Positions 12,056 through 23,788 of a DNA stretch of 64,000 nt are shown one piece after another. The notes under the pieces are model-generated. The model did not search any database. It was not told the DNA's origin and saw only the letters and a program-made list of their open reading frames with translations. The DNA lies in assembly GCF_010183535.1 (NCBI RefSeq), contig NC_071333.1, positions 18,350,587 to 18,414,586 on the forward strand, in the 5' to 3' direction. Position 1 is the first letter of the stretch; every line of letters starts with the position of its first letter. The stretch is from Caenorhabditis remanei (lineage: Eukaryota; Nematoda; Chromadorea; Rhabditida; Rhabditidae). The translations under genes and the position numbers were made by a program.

Positions 12056-13289
12056 CTCCCGTGTTTCTCTACTTATCTTTATTTTGTTTTATCTCCCGTT
12101 TTCGTCGCGTACGCGGTGGACCGTCGACCGAGAAGAAAAAAACGAAGAGGAAAAAAGGGGCCTTGTGGGTCCTTGGTGGGGGAGGGTTAGTGCATCGAAC
12201 GCACCATCTTTCCCCGGCAGATGGCTTCTTCCCCTTTTTCGACGAGATGTGTTTTGCAAAGACGAAATAAGACCTACGAATGGAGAAAGGAGGAAAAGGG
12301 GAACAAGATGGATGAGAAGTCTCCACCATTCTACAAGGAACCAAGACTTGCGAACAACTAGGCAACTATACGGACTGAAAACTATCATGGGGAAGCGCTG
12401 ATAATGATACACACTGACATACTGGAGAGTGTATCAAAAACCTGGCAAAACAAATAGCGACCGTCTTCCTTTTCTTCCATATGTATTGAAAAGACAAAGA
12501 TAGAGAGAAAGTGACGGAGGGCGAAAAAGGAAAAGCGACCACACACGAAGAAAATTTTGCTTCTGACACCGCGGAACCTGTTATTCCGAGTTTCGATTTC
12601 ATTTGAGGAAGACGGATTGTTTTCATGATAGACTGGTACCTGTCTACCAAAAGATTAGATAGGGTATCATTAGTTTGATTTGAAAGATCAGAAACGTAAC
12701 GATTTGGTGAAAACAGCTCGGAAAAAATAGCTTGGAAGATTCGGAAAATAATAATTTTAGTTATTCCAAATTTCGTCTGCTCAAAAAACTGAGACAGAAG
12801 CTCCAATGTTATTATGAATATGCAAACTACCGAGATTTTCAGCTGCCTCGGAGGAAAAAACTATATGATTAATTATGGAAATTAGCAATTAGCACATTCA
12901 TCCACAGAAAAGATTTGGGCGTTATTTTTAATTTCAAATGTCTAAACCCGTTAGCAGGAGCAAATCATAAATTTAATGAGCGTAATTAGCCAGAGAATGG
13001 CAAACCAAAGTTTCATAAAAGTGCATGTTCTTATCAGATAGTGGTGAGTCGATATAGTCATGTAGGCAGAAGTGTTAAAGAGAGAGAGTGGGAAAGTCAA
13101 AATTACTTTTCTGACATACGAAAGTGCTGAATACATAGAATTCATTTGATTCTAAGTGTTGAAAGAAAATCTTCTGGCCCTTATTGGAGTTGCCGATAGT
13201 CGCCCGAAACAACAGTACAAACAAATAGTGCCTCGTCCTTTACATCGTTAAAAACCACTGCCCTTGTGCCGTGAAATGAATAACAGTGC

Positions 13290-13475
13290 GTACCAAGTAC
13301 GACGTAAAGGGCGCCGCGGCTCTGGCGTATGCATGCATCTTTTTAACATGCCATTATGTGTGAGATTCTTGAAAGAGATATATCACAGGTACACACTGGT
13401 ACACACTGGTACACTTGGGAGCCAGTAGAAACGGGGATTGTGATATGATTGTATGTGAATTCTAATCCAGAGTGG
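13290..13475. repeat. Direct repeat copy 1 (with copy 2 at 14,250-14,440)
   Basis: Shared landmarks with the second copy are GTACCnAGTACGA, CATGCCATTATGTGTGA, ATCACAGGTACACACTGGTA followed by short TACACNCTGG units, and GAGCCAGTAGAAAC. The two copies are about 75-80% identical by eye and lie about 960 bp apart in the same orientation. No coding frame is shared. Confidence 0.8.
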
Positions 13476-13679
13476 CAGAGGGAGCTGTGGGTTTCCATAG
13501 AACAGGAATTGGGAAAAAAATGCACAGGTAGAGGTTGGAAGATTCGAAATTTGGCAGCTTGCAGGTGAAAATATTCTACTTTGGGAGTGTGTCGTGGTAA
13601 TTCTGATTACCACAAACAGGTAGTCTTTAATGAACCATGCAGAATAAAAATAGCGCTCTATTTTTGTAATTGACAGCTT

Positions 13680-13975
13680 TTTTGTAATGACACTTCCTAC
13701 AGAGTTATAGTCATTTCAAGACGAGAGCTCAAAATCGCACTATTTTGCACTGAACTGAGACAATTTGAGGGAGAAAACTTTGTCGATACGTAGCTTGCTA
13801 GGGAATGATCGAACAAAAAAGTTGACAACTACAAAACGAAAGCTCTAGTTTTGATTTGTAGGATCCAATAAAAACATAGTTAGTGAGAAAATCAGAACTA
13901 CACATGACATAATCTCAAAGTAGGACAGTTTCAATTGAAAACGGCCGAATCACGATATCTTTTTGGCTGGTACTG
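13680..13975. repeat. Dispersed repeat, copy of the 25.3-25.8 kb element
   Basis: Non-coding sequence sharing an ordered set of motifs with the repeat in receptor A intron 2 (see 25,340-25,755). Confidence 0.6.
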
Positions 13976-14249
13976 TAAATATAATTTTGCTTGAAAACTA
14001 TTATATTTTTCCAAATTGATAAAAAAACTTCATGAACATATTCGAATAGTCATTTATATCTTTACAAATTTTAGGTATTGCTTTTTTTGGTACCGTGATA
14101 AGAAAAACTGAATCGACACCACATCAATGACTGCTGACGTCTTCTGTAGATGCTCAAATTTTCTTTACCATGCTAAGGTGCAATTATATATTGCTTTGTT
14201 CTACGCAACAATAAAAAACAACTATATTTTCGTCATGTGAAGAATAAGA

Positions 14250-14440
14250 GTGCGTACCTAGTACGATAAGGAGAGCGCCCCGACACTGGTGCATTCATAC
14301 ATCTGTTTATTATGCCATTATGTGTGAAATTATTGGGGAAGCGATATCACAGGTACACACTGGTACACCCTGGTACAAATCGGAGCCAGTAGAAACAGGT
14401 GATTGAGATACGATTGTATGGGAATTCCACTCCCGGGTAA
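14250..14440. repeat. Direct repeat copy 2
   Basis: Partner of the repeat at 13,290-13,475; it lies about 230 bp beyond the 3' end of the minus-strand collagen gene. See the first copy for shared motifs. Confidence 0.8.
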
Positions 14441-14666
14441 CCGGGGAGCAGAAGATTATTTGACGATGTACCGTAAGAAACAATAAGAGTGGTGTACATA
14501 CTTGAATAGACATCATTATAATACCATAAAACCAGAAATTGAGGCGCACTCACTAGCAAGAGTTTGAAGAAAGAAATGTTTATTTCTATCACAAAAATGA
14601 ATAATAGATGCGAGTCCAGACTCATGAGTCGACTCCAGCAAAGAAAGCAGCAACAATGCATCGTTA

Positions 14667-15632
14667 TTAACGACGGCGTGTTCCATCCTCGAAGAAGATT
14701 CCTCCATCGATGGCGCAATATTTTGGACAGATTCCCTTCTCTCCTTCACCTCCAGCGTTTCCTGGTGGTCCCGGTGTTCCTGGGTTTCCATCGCTTCCTG
14801 GTTGTCCCGCTGGTCCTGGTGGTCCCTTTGGTCCAGGTGCTCCTGCACCTCCACTTCCACTTTGTCCATCAGGTCCTGGTGGTCCAGCTGGTCCCGGTGG
14901 TCCTGCAGGTCCTGGTCCAGCATCTCCTCCAGTAGTGCTGGCTCCCGGCTCTCCTGGTCCTCCTGGCTGTCCTGGTTGTCCATCGTTACCTGGTGATCCT
15001 GGTGGCCCTGGTGGTCCCGCTGGTCCTGGTCCGGCTGGTCCGGCTGGTGCACCTGCTGGTCCTGGTCCTCCTGGTTGTCCGGGTTGTCCATCTGGTCCTG
15101 GTGGTCCGGGTGGTCCAGCTGGGCACGGTTGACATGGTGGTGGAGTGGAAGGCTCACATGGTGCAGCAGCTCCCTTTCCAGATGCTCCTGGCGATCCTGG
15201 TGCTCCTGGCTTTCCGGGCTTTCCTGGCTTTCCTGGGCGTCCTCCAGATCCTGGGGGTCCTGGATTGCAACATCCTGTGCATCCACCACCTCCACCTCCT
15301 CCGGCTCCGCCTCCACCTCCAGCTCCTCCAGCAGATGCATAAGCTTGTCTGGCAGTTCTGTTGTGTGTGACCTCCATCTCCCTGATATCAGACCACATAT
15401 CGTGAACGGATCCCTGAAACAAAAATTGTATTAAGTTGTCTCATTTTAAAGTCAGACAGTTCACCTTGCAATACAAGGAATCCTTGTTCACTTGGGCCTT
15501 GGTGTGTTGCACATAATTGTACAAAAGTGGCAAAGTGAAGCAGAGAGAAACTGCGGCAATACATGAGAAGGCAACAGCGGAATAGGCGATGCAGCGGTAG
15601 GTACGAAGCTTAAGATCCACGTGAGACTCCAT
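14667..15632 (-). CDS. Cuticle collagen
   Basis: Structural protein of the nematode cuticle. Two exons, 15632-15465 (56 codons) and 15413-14667 (248 residues plus stop), giving 304 residues. The first exon encodes a short cytoplasmic N-terminus and one transmembrane segment ([20 protein letters not shown]), the usual signal anchor of cuticle collagens. Exon 2 has a Gly-rich/Cys region ([14 protein letters not shown]), then interrupted Gly-X-Y blocks, and ends in the conserved tail [20 protein letters not shown]. Such proteins trimerise in the secretory pathway and are cross-linked extracellularly. A TATA box lies ~70 bp upstream and AATAAA (minus strand) at 14,579-14,584. From remembered synteny this or the next collagen corresponds to col-184; I cannot tell which. 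Confidence 0.92.
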
Positions 15633-15698
15633 GGTTGACTGGTTGCTGTTGCTGAATGCAAACCAGTGATGTGATGATATGGCTCCAACGACTCGCCC

Positions 15699-15705
15699 TT
15701 TTATA
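15699..15705 (-). promoter_or_regulatory. TATA box of minus-strand collagen
   Basis: The minus strand reads GATATAAAAGGGCGAG about 70 bp upstream of the collagen ATG. The same TATAAAAGGGC core stands before the plus-strand collagen at 17,409. Confidence 0.75.
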
Positions 15706-17408
15706 TCATCTCTCTCTCTCTGCTTATAGCGAAAACCAGTTACTACCAACTAGCCCTGAGAGGCAGAACACATGTTGCCTCCTATCTGCATATGGTTCCA
15801 CATACTTTATTGTCATTTGTATTCCTTGTGGTTTTTTGTAATTATTACCAGTTGGTTAGCGGTTCTGATTTATTCTTGACCTCATCAGATGCTATCTTAG
15901 TCATGTTTTGTATAATTTTAATGTGTTCTTTGAAGTGGAATTGAAAATTGGAAATTCGCATTTGACTAGTTTTCTGACATTTTAATTTCATTCAATTAAT
16001 GATGCTTGTTTTTCGAAGGAGTAAACCCAAATGAAAAAAATTGTTTTTGAAATTTCTCTCATTCAAACACGTTTGTGAATTCACTTTGTGATCTTTTGAA
16101 AACTTTGGGCACTCTAGAAACTTCTGAAAACCAGAAATATAAAACCCGAATCATGATTTTGCAAGTTTGCTTTACTTGTACCTTCCGGATTCCAAACGTT
16201 TAATACTGACATGCCTGATTAGTAAAATTTACATCTAAAAGTACAGTTTCGTCGAAATGGTTGTGTAATTTTGAAGTTTTGTGAAAAAATCGCAATATTT
16301 GAGACAAGAAACGTTTAGGGTACGTAGATAACACTCTCTTTTTATGCATTCATCAAGTTTTTTTTATAGTGCAATAAAATGTTTAGTCCAAATAAAAATC
16401 ATCTCCAAGATAGTATAATCTATAGAAAACACTTCATAATCAGTGTCTGCCCAGAAAATCGGTTATCGTGTTGAATGCTCCTCCGAAAATCATGTCTGAA
16501 ACAGTCCGAACCCACATAATAATGCAAATTTCAAAAATGTGTGCACTGGATATGATTTTGAATAAGTGTTTTTCGATCATTCATATCCTCCCACAGTATT
16601 CTTGCAAAATCCACTCAATTGTCTTTCTTGATTTTTCACCAGGTTGTATCTTTGTAGTATATTTTTCAAAATCTAGAAAACCTGCCTGTAAATACACACA
16701 AAGAGAATGGAAGTTTTAAAACTAACACTTGTGGAAGACTCGTGCAAGCCTTGGCGATCACAGTCGAGAATCACACAAGTGAACTCTAACTCTTAATCTA
16801 GGCTCCATACTATGTACAAAAGTAAAAATCTAGATGCGATTGAAGTATTTTAAAATTTTTATAGCATGGGACAAGCAGTGGCGTCGTGGCACACCCTAAG
16901 TGAAATTTACGAAATTTCGACTTCAGTGCAAGTTGAGAACTTCCAAGTACCTGGTGTTGACAACAGTTTACTTTTTGAATCCCAATTTTATTATTTGAGC
17001 ACGTCTGTCACTCTATATTTTTAAGTTTTCAGCGATTCAGATCCCTTTCAACACTTTCTAATGTAAACTTCCACCTATTCGAAATCAAGAACATAATCGA
17101 GTTAAAAGAGAAAATGAAGATAGAATTGCGGAGAATTGATACCGCCGCAAACAACAATTACTTGGTTCTATCTGTCCAAAAAAAGAGACAGAAGTTTTTT
17201 CTTCTCTTTTTCTTTTTTTCTGTTGATTGCGTTGCGCCGTTACCAATGACATCTTCTGGAAACAAGGAACTGATTGTGATAAAAGAGAAAAAGAGAAAGA
17301 AATAGAGTAGAACAGAGAAAGTTACAATCTCTCAAAAAAAAATTGTCTCTATCCAGCCTTCTTCTCTCAAATTGATAAGACGAGTGTGACCAAACGTCAA
17401 GGATTTCC
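15706..17408. other. Intergenic between divergent collagens
   Basis: About 1.7 kb of AT-rich sequence between two divergently transcribed collagens, presumably holding moulting-stage control elements for both. I see pyrimidine tracts and TCTCTCTCTC next to the left promoter but no further gene. Confidence 0.5.
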
Positions 17409-17415
17409 TATAAAA
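17409..17415 (+). promoter_or_regulatory. TATA box of plus-strand collagen
   Basis: CCTATAAAAGGGCAG lies about 110 bp before the ATG. A TTTCAG acceptor sits directly against the ATG (17,515-17,520), so a short 5' UTR exon or a trans-spliced leader joins there. Confidence 0.75.
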
Positions 17416-17520
17416 GGGCAGTCATGATACAAGTTTTCTCGTCGACCGTTCGGTTAACTCTTCACAGAAGGTTGGTTTTATTTTTCACTCATTTTTTCTT
17501 ATAAAGATTTTGTCTTTCAG

Positions 17521-18432
17521 ATGTCGTACGCGGTTGCAGTCACTAGTGCTGCATCAATCCTTGCTACTGGCATGTTGCTCATTTCTGTTGGAAACATCAT
17601 CTCCGACTTGAACAACTTGCAATTGGAGATTACAGATGGCATGAATGATTTTAAGGTTTTCCTCCTGGATTACTGGAAAGCTAGTCTTTAAATTTTGAAT
17701 ATTCAGATGAAGTCCGATGAGACATGGTCCCGTATCTTGTCCCTTCACGTCAACCCAACTGGTGAAACTGCTGCTCCACCAAACTTCAAGACACTCTTCG
17801 GACGTCACAAGCGTAGCAACAGCCAATGTCACTGTGGACTCCAATCTCAAGGATGTCCAGACGGACCACCAGGAGCACGTGGACCACCAGGAGCTCCAGG
17901 ACTCAACGGAAATCCAGGAGTCGATGGCAAGCCAGGAGTCAACGGAAAGGCTCTCACCTACGTTCATGCCGCCGAGGCTGATTGCATTCCATGCCCAGGA
18001 GGGCCAGCCGGACCACCAGGACCAGATGGAGAGCCAGGAGTCAAGGGACCAAACGGAGCGCCAGGACCAAACGGACATCCAGGACAACCAGGAACTCCAG
18101 GACCAGCTGGACCAGCCGGACCAGCCGGAAAGGCCGGACCAACAGGACCAACTGGACCACGCGGACCAGCAGGACCACGCGGAACTCGCCACGCTAAGGG
18201 AGTCGATGGAAAGCCAGGAGATGTTGGACCATGCGGACCAGAAGGACCAAAGGGAGCACCTGGAACTCCAGGAAACGACGGAACTCCAGGACCACGTGGA
18301 TACGCTGGACAACCAGGAGTACCAGGAGAGCCAGGAGAGGACGGTTCTGCCGGACAACCAGGAGCCGATGGCGCGCCAGGAGACGACGCCGGATACTGTG
18401 CCTGCCCAGGAAGAACTATGTTCGAGGCTTGA
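17521..18432 (+). CDS. Cuticle collagen
   Basis: Cuticle structural protein of 286 residues in two exons, 17521-17655 and 17707-18432. Exon 1 encodes a hydrophobic signal anchor ([18 protein letters not shown]). Exon 2 starts with a linker carrying a dibasic, furin/BLI-4-like cleavage site (GRHKRS), then a CHC cluster, a first Gly-X-Y block, a non-collagenous CIPC interruption, a long Gly-X-Y block and a YCACPG tail. The pairs of flanking cysteines are typical of inter-chain disulphides in cuticle collagens. Strong CCA-Pro and GGA-Gly codon preference suggests high expression, unlike the other collagen here, which shows less of this bias. AATAAAG lies about 12 nt beyond the stop (18,445-18,451). 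Confidence 0.93.
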
Positions 18433-18451
18433 AATGGTCAACTCTAATAAA

Positions 18452-19278
18452 GATTTTATCATTCATTTCAACTTTTTCATTAACTTTTCTTCACAGAAAC
18501 AGAAAACGAAACTGGTTCTGTTGTGTTGTGTCATCTGACCGCGCTAAACTAAACTAATTAGAAAAGTCTTGATTTGATAAAGTGTAAAGTGGCTGTCTTC
18601 AGGGATCGGCAGAACAGATTGAAAATTTTAGTTACAAATTGTAACTTACAAACAGGGTGATTCATACAAAAGAATGTTCTGGATTGAGTTGGTTTATTCT
18701 GGGATTTGAAAATTCATTCATCACACTGAACGTAATAAAAAAAAGAGAACAACACAACACGAAAACATTTTCCACTCTTCTTCCTATTCAGCCAGAAGTG
18801 GTCATTCATACATACTCAATGAACTTCATTCCTCCATTCAAAATATTTTGGAGTGAAATTAAGCAAATAGACGACAAGGAACAACATGAACTGTTTGTCA
18901 GAGTATTCTGATAGGAGTCGAATTTGATAAGAAGAAATTTGTAAACAGAATGAATACGCTTGCAGAATCCGGCATACAAGTACATTTTCGGTCTTTTTGT
19001 TTTCCAAAAAAATATTGTTTTCAAGAAGAAACGGTGTTTACTACTGCTAAGAGGATAGCCAGATTTAGATACACCGACATTTTCATTTTCGCTCACATAA
19101 TAATTCCTGCCATTCAGCTATGTTTGCCTCTTTTTTTGCCTCGTTACTCTCTTTTTCTCTTTTTTTCCACTCTCCTCCTTCCTCTTATTTACTCAAACTG
19201 TTCTCTTGATTATTGGTCGTCTATACATATGATGTCAAGCCTGAAATTCCAAGTTCTACTGCAACTTTTATATTGAAG
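18452..19278. other. Intergenic, no gene supported
   Basis: About 0.8 kb between the collagen poly(A) signal and the trehalase ATG. Open frames here lack splice partners. The region presumably contains the trehalase promoter. Confidence 0.5.
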
Positions 19279-22200
19279 ATGAGATGGATTGGTTCAATAT
19301 TACTCAGTTTCCTGCTTGCACCACATTTGATTCAATCTCGACTAGACATTAATTATAAAGGTGTTATAAATGTATGGCAATTTTTTTTCGGTGTGTTTCG
19401 CAACTTTCATATTTTTTTTTTTCAGAGTAAAAACACAGTGCTGTGGAATCCACTAGATGTGCCTTGTAATGAAAGTTTATGCACAGGACCATTATCGGAA
19501 ATTTATTGTCATGGTGAAATATTACAAAATGCGTGGCAATTTGGATTGCAGAAATTGTGTCCTGGAGACAAGTTGAGAATTCCGGCTGCGGAGGTGTTAG
19601 AGAAATTTGACAAGTACGAATCGACACAAGGTTGTTATATTTTTATATTCTTCCAGGTTGAAGTACCCAATGCGAATAGATGATTTTCAAACGTTTTGCA
19701 AAGAAAGTTTTGAGCAAGTCAACTATTTAGAAGTTGTAAATCTGACGGATTGGGATATTGAGCCGAAATTTTTGAAAGAAATTACTAACCAGAAACATAA
19801 GTGAGTCTTTCACAAATTTCATAGTCGTAGGTTATACTTGTCAAGTCCCGGGCTGTGTCAGCAAAATTGCGACCCGGCTCAAATATTCGGATAATTGTCA
19901 CCAAGATTCAAAATTCTTTTTTTTCCTGAAATTTTCGACTATGATTCAAAACTGAATGGAGTTTTGAAAAATGATGAAAAATGCGCACATTTTTGATAAA
20001 AAGTGAGAAAAACATTGAAAAAACTGTTTTCGAAAAAATTGATTCGTTTTTTGCGGAGCTTTGGACAGTATAATTTTGACTTTCTTTCAGAAAACTAGCC
20101 GCCGAACTAAACGAAAGGTGGAAACGACTAGCGCGTCAATTTACATCTGACGTCCTCCGCCACCCCGATATGTACCCCCTCCTACCCGTCCAAAAACCAT
20201 TTATTGTTCCTGGTGGTCGATTCGATGTTTATTTCTATTGGGATACTTACTGGATAATCAAGGGGTTGCTGGTCTCCAAAATGTACGAGACAACGAAAGG
20301 AATCATAGAAAACTTCTCGAGTCTAGTTGTAACACTTGGGTTTATTCCGAATTCGGGTAATATTCAGTGAGTTTACTTTTTTTTAAAGGTGTAACATTGT
20401 TAATTAATTTTTATTATTTAAGACTAACACGACGATCTCAACCTCCTTTATTCCCACATATGATTTGGGAGTATACAAAAGCTACGAGTACATTTGACAA
20501 GAAATGGATGGAGAGTATGGAAATGGAAATGAGTTTTTGGGAGAAGAACCGGACGATAGAGGTTGAAGGACAAACGTTATTTGCATACAGAGTAAGTATA
20601 ACTGCTGACAATGGACGTCTTTGGTGACGCCTGTGAGCCAAGTTATAATCTCTTAAATTTATTATTTGGTTAAGCTTTTTCACATGGAATTCCGAATCGG
20701 TCGGATATACGCCACGGCGCGATTCCAAATGTGTTCCCCAGCGAACCGCCGGTGCACGTACGTTAAAAAAACGAGAAAATCTTTGCGTATTTTGTTTGCC
20801 GATTCGGAATTCCATGTGAAAAAGCTTAACCATATGAAAAATTTGAGAGCTTATAAGTTGGGATACTAAGAAATTTTGCTGGTTTGAATGGCAAAAAGTT
20901 GAAAGCACCTATAACCAAATTTATAGATAGTTTGAAAGCCGCGTGTCCAAAGACTTACCTTATGAGATAGTCTCCTCAGTTTTATTTAAAATTTCAGACA
21001 CTATCCAACTGCCCAAGACCAGAAAATTTCCGTGGAGACTACCAAATCGGTATGAACTCATCCGACCCTTCCAGTGTTTGGAGGTCTATTTCATCTGCAT
21101 GCGAGAGTGGGTGGGATTTTAGTTCTCGGTGGATGCAGAGCAATAACACAGGTGTGGTAAATAAAGAAGTTTTAAAATTAAATTTTTGATTTCAGCTGAC
21201 TTATCCAGTATCCACACCGATCAAATAGTTCCTGTAGACTTGAATGTGATTATTGCAAAAAATTATATTATTTTGGCGTCATATTCGGATCATTTTGGGA
21301 ATTTTGAGTGAGTTCTTCTACTTTCTCAATTTCGAAAAAAGTATTTAGAAACTTACGTCAATTAATTACAGTAAGGCTGCTGTATACCGAAGAAAGTTTG
21401 ACCAACTGAGTGATGCGATCCAAAAAATTTTCTGGGATGATAAAAAGGGCGCATGGTTTGATTATGATATACCCACTAAAAAAAAGAAGTGAGTCGTTTC
21501 ATGAAGCAAGTTTTTCTGAAATTCAAAAATTCAGCTTGAACTTCTACCCTTCCAATGTTTATCCACTGATGCTTCCCGGTTTCGAACAGTTTTCCGCCAA
21601 GGTTGAGGGGTACATAAAATCATCAGGAGCACTGAATTATGCTGGTGGTATTCCATCATCTCTACCCGCTAACTCTGTGCAGCAATGGGATTTTCCAAAT
21701 GTCTGGGCACCAAATCAACATTTTGTGATTCAAAGTTTTCTTGCTTCCAATTGCAGTTTTTTGCAACAGGTAACTAAACTTTCTACTTTTTTTTTCTCAA
21801 ATTTTGATTCCAGGAAGCAAAAAAGCAAGCCGCGTCTTTCATAGAAACAGTTTACAATGGGATTTACAACCCTGTTGGTGTAGTTGGTGGTGGAGTATGG
21901 GAGAAATATGACGCAAGAAGTACTGGAGGTGCTCCAGGAGCCGGAGGAGAATATATTGTGAGTCAATAGTTGTCTTATCACCGATAAATATCGATTCCAG
22001 GTCCAAGAAGGTTTTGGATGGACAAATGGAGCTGTGTTAGACCTAATTTGGACATTCCGACAAGATCAACACCAAAGACAAGAGAAATCGGAAGATATTG
22101 AGAATGTGACACTCAATAGGTCCCAACAATCAGCTCTGGTCTATGCAGCTGGTGGATTCTGTGCAATTGTTGCTATTACTGTGCTTGCAAAAGGTCTCAT

Positions 22201-22291
22201 TTCACGAAAAAAACAAAATCGACGGGGAGACGATCTGGAATCAAGTGCATTACTTCTCGGTGATGACGATGACGATCAAGAAGAGTTATAG
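19279..22291 (+). CDS. tre-4: Trehalase, secretory with C-terminal membrane anchor
   Basis: Glycoside hydrolase family 37 enzyme that splits trehalose into two glucoses. Eleven exons: 19279-19362, 19426-19613, 19657-19800, 20091-20366, 20423-20591, 20998-21151, 21196-21307, 21372-21488, 21535-21769, 21814-21957, 22001-22291; 637 residues. The exon 1 donor is the least certain: the stronger AAAG|GTGTTA site breaks the frame, and reading through the short intron also stays open. Signal peptide at residues 1-22. Family signatures in order: PGGRFDVYFYWDTYW (~179), RSQPP, PRPENFRGD, GWDFSSRW with the catalytic Asp, PVDLN, QWDFPNVWAP (~467) and GGEYIVQEGFGWTNG. The N-terminal segment after YCHGEILQ is divergent. 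A hydrophobic stretch near the end followed by an acidic tail predicts a type I membrane protein acting outside the cell. AATAAA at 22,350. Symbol assigned by synteny from memory. Confidence 0.92.
20640..20945. repeat. Foldback repeat copy in trehalase intron 5
   Basis: Contains 33-nt perfectly inverted arms at 20,668-20,700 and 20,799-20,831 (TTCACATGGAATTCCGAATC core). It then runs through AACCATATGAAAA and TATAACCAAATTTATAGATA to GCCGCGTGTCCAAAGACTTA. The same order of motifs occurs at about 53,029-53,310 and 63,238-63,630. Confidence 0.8.
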
Positions 22292-22349
22292 AGGTTTTAA
22301 TTGGAGACGAGTTAATTTATTTGTATTATTTCTGGTTTATTGATTATTG

Positions 22350-22355
22350 AATAAA
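22350..22355 (+). terminator. Trehalase poly(A) signal
   Basis: AATAAA 59 bp beyond the trehalase stop. The reverse complement of another AATAAA lies at 22,336-22,341 and would serve the convergent ephrin gene, so the two 3' UTRs probably overlap. Confidence 0.7.
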
Positions 22356-22522
22356 TATTTAGAATAACATGGCATGATATGAAGGAACAACTGATTAAGA
22401 GAGAAATCTCAGAAAAGATAGATTAAGAATGAATTGAGGATTTTTGAGAAATGAGATGTGGGAGGTAAAACAAAACTGTTGGTGGCACCAAGAGAAACAG
22501 AAAATAAGATCTGCATACAGTT

Positions 22523-23381
22523 CTAAACGTAATAGTAGAGGACGAATGAAGCCAAAAAGAGAAGTGACAGCCAGGAAGAAATTGGAGCGGTGTAACCTGA
22601 AAAATTATAATTTTCAATCAAATTGTATAAGAGATTTACAATTTCACTTACTCAATGACTGATACTCGTGAACTTCGTATCTCATCTGCTGAACAGGAAC
22701 TTGGCCGCCAATAATCTCGATCGCAATTCTCATTTGATGCTCAGTGCAGAGACCTCCAATCACATTATTGATTCCGTAAGCCTCGCCGGTGGAAGTTGCT
22801 GGAAAACCCAAAAATGAGACTAGAATCACGAGAATTTGTAGACTTACAAATGAGATAGTAGGTTTTTCCCACTTCAAACTCCATACCACCAGGGATTGGG
22901 TTTCTGCTACGGAAGTTGAGCTTGATTGTTTCCTGAAACTTTTCGGAGTGCACTTCAGCGTACATAGGGAACTTACTGTTCTATCTTCATCCCCACAGAC
23001 TCCAAATGGCTGGGACCGGTCAGTGTAGCATTGTTCAAATTCTTTCTCAGACACCTGGAAATTTACAATGAAACAATATTCGTAAGATTTAATTGGTTAC
23101 CCAATACAGCTTGGCGTATTCATAACTCATTCCTTGGTGATAAGATTCTGGACAGACAATCGTCAATTGGTCTCCGAGACGGACATGCATTTTGGTGAAT
23201 TTAAAGTTTTCATTGAAGCTGGAAGAATAATTGCTAAAATGAGGTTAAAAACAAGGTTGACCTATAAAAAACTATAAACTTACAACCTAGAATTCCAGAT
23301 GACATCATGGTAAGCGCGGGTTTCAGCAATAGCGATGAAAAGGGAAAGCCAGATAGCACTGTACAGTACACCTGGCTTCAT
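22523..23381 (-). CDS. efn-3: Ephrin, GPI-anchored
   Basis: Cell-surface ligand of Eph receptor tyrosine kinases, used in epidermal morphogenesis and axon guidance. Six exons (minus): 23381-23287, 23218-23101, 23054-22977, 22932-22848, 22798-22652, 22596-22523; 597 nt, 198 residues, all phases consistent. Order of features: signal peptide (LYSAIWLSLFIAIAETRA), the ephrin opening VIWNSS, VRLGDQLTIVCP, then FEQCY, FGVCG, GMEFEVGKTYYLI followed by STSTG, and GGLC. The four cysteines of the ephrin fold are all present. The extreme C-terminus is hydrophobic (WLSLLFLASFVLYYYV), without a cytoplasmic tail, which fits GPI attachment as in other nematode ephrins. It is tail-to-tail with the trehalase. 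Ortholog symbol rests on family plus remembered synteny. Confidence 0.9.
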
Positions 23382-23788
23382 GGTGGTACCTGGAAGAAAT
23401 TACCAAAAAATAACTAGAACTGGAGCCAAAGGAAAGAAAATAATGATCGAGGTGCTCTGAATCAATGTCCCTCGGGAATAATCTATGCGGAAAAGCGAGC
23501 AGTAGGCGGAGACGCAGATCGGGTGATATCGATTACTGTACACCATGCGGCTCCGCCCAGAAAAAGAAGGAGCAGACAGTTTTTCCCGGTGTGGAAGGGC
23601 ATGAAGAGGCGCGGGCGTCAAGCAAAGAAAGCATGTGCGACGCGGAGACGCTGCAAATGAGTAATAGCTGAGTTGGTGTTCCATGTGCCAAAATCACTTA
23701 TTGTTCTATGTTGAATATCTGTGAGATGGGAGAAGAGAAGTTTCCAGAAATACTAAATCAATCGGGGACCGCTAAGTATTAATATCAG

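Larger units (their letters stand above)
10319..14578. other. Intergenic, repeats only
   Basis: Upstream of the demethylase and downstream of a collagen gene. No open frame longer than about 145 codons has splice-linked partners or a recognisable domain. It holds the palindrome at 10,736-11,115, a direct repeat at 11,835-12,050, a pair of ~190-bp direct repeats near 13.3 and 14.3 kb, and a dispersed repeat at 13,680-13,975. The part nearest 10.3-10.6 kb probably contains the demethylase promoter, but I see no TATA box. Confidence 0.5.

Noticed and set aside
14710..15342. Plus-strand Pro/Gly-rich open frames opposite the collagen
   Set aside because: They are mirror images of the Gly-X-Y repeat; the minus-strand frame has the signal anchor, intron and conserved C-terminal tail.
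17554..18462. 302-codon Trp/Ser-rich minus-strand frame
   Set aside because: Antisense shadow of the plus-strand collagen repeat, with improbable composition.
23465..23671. 68-codon frame upstream of the ephrin
   Set aside because: Its duplicated counterpart at about 24.25-24.45 kb does not keep the frame.
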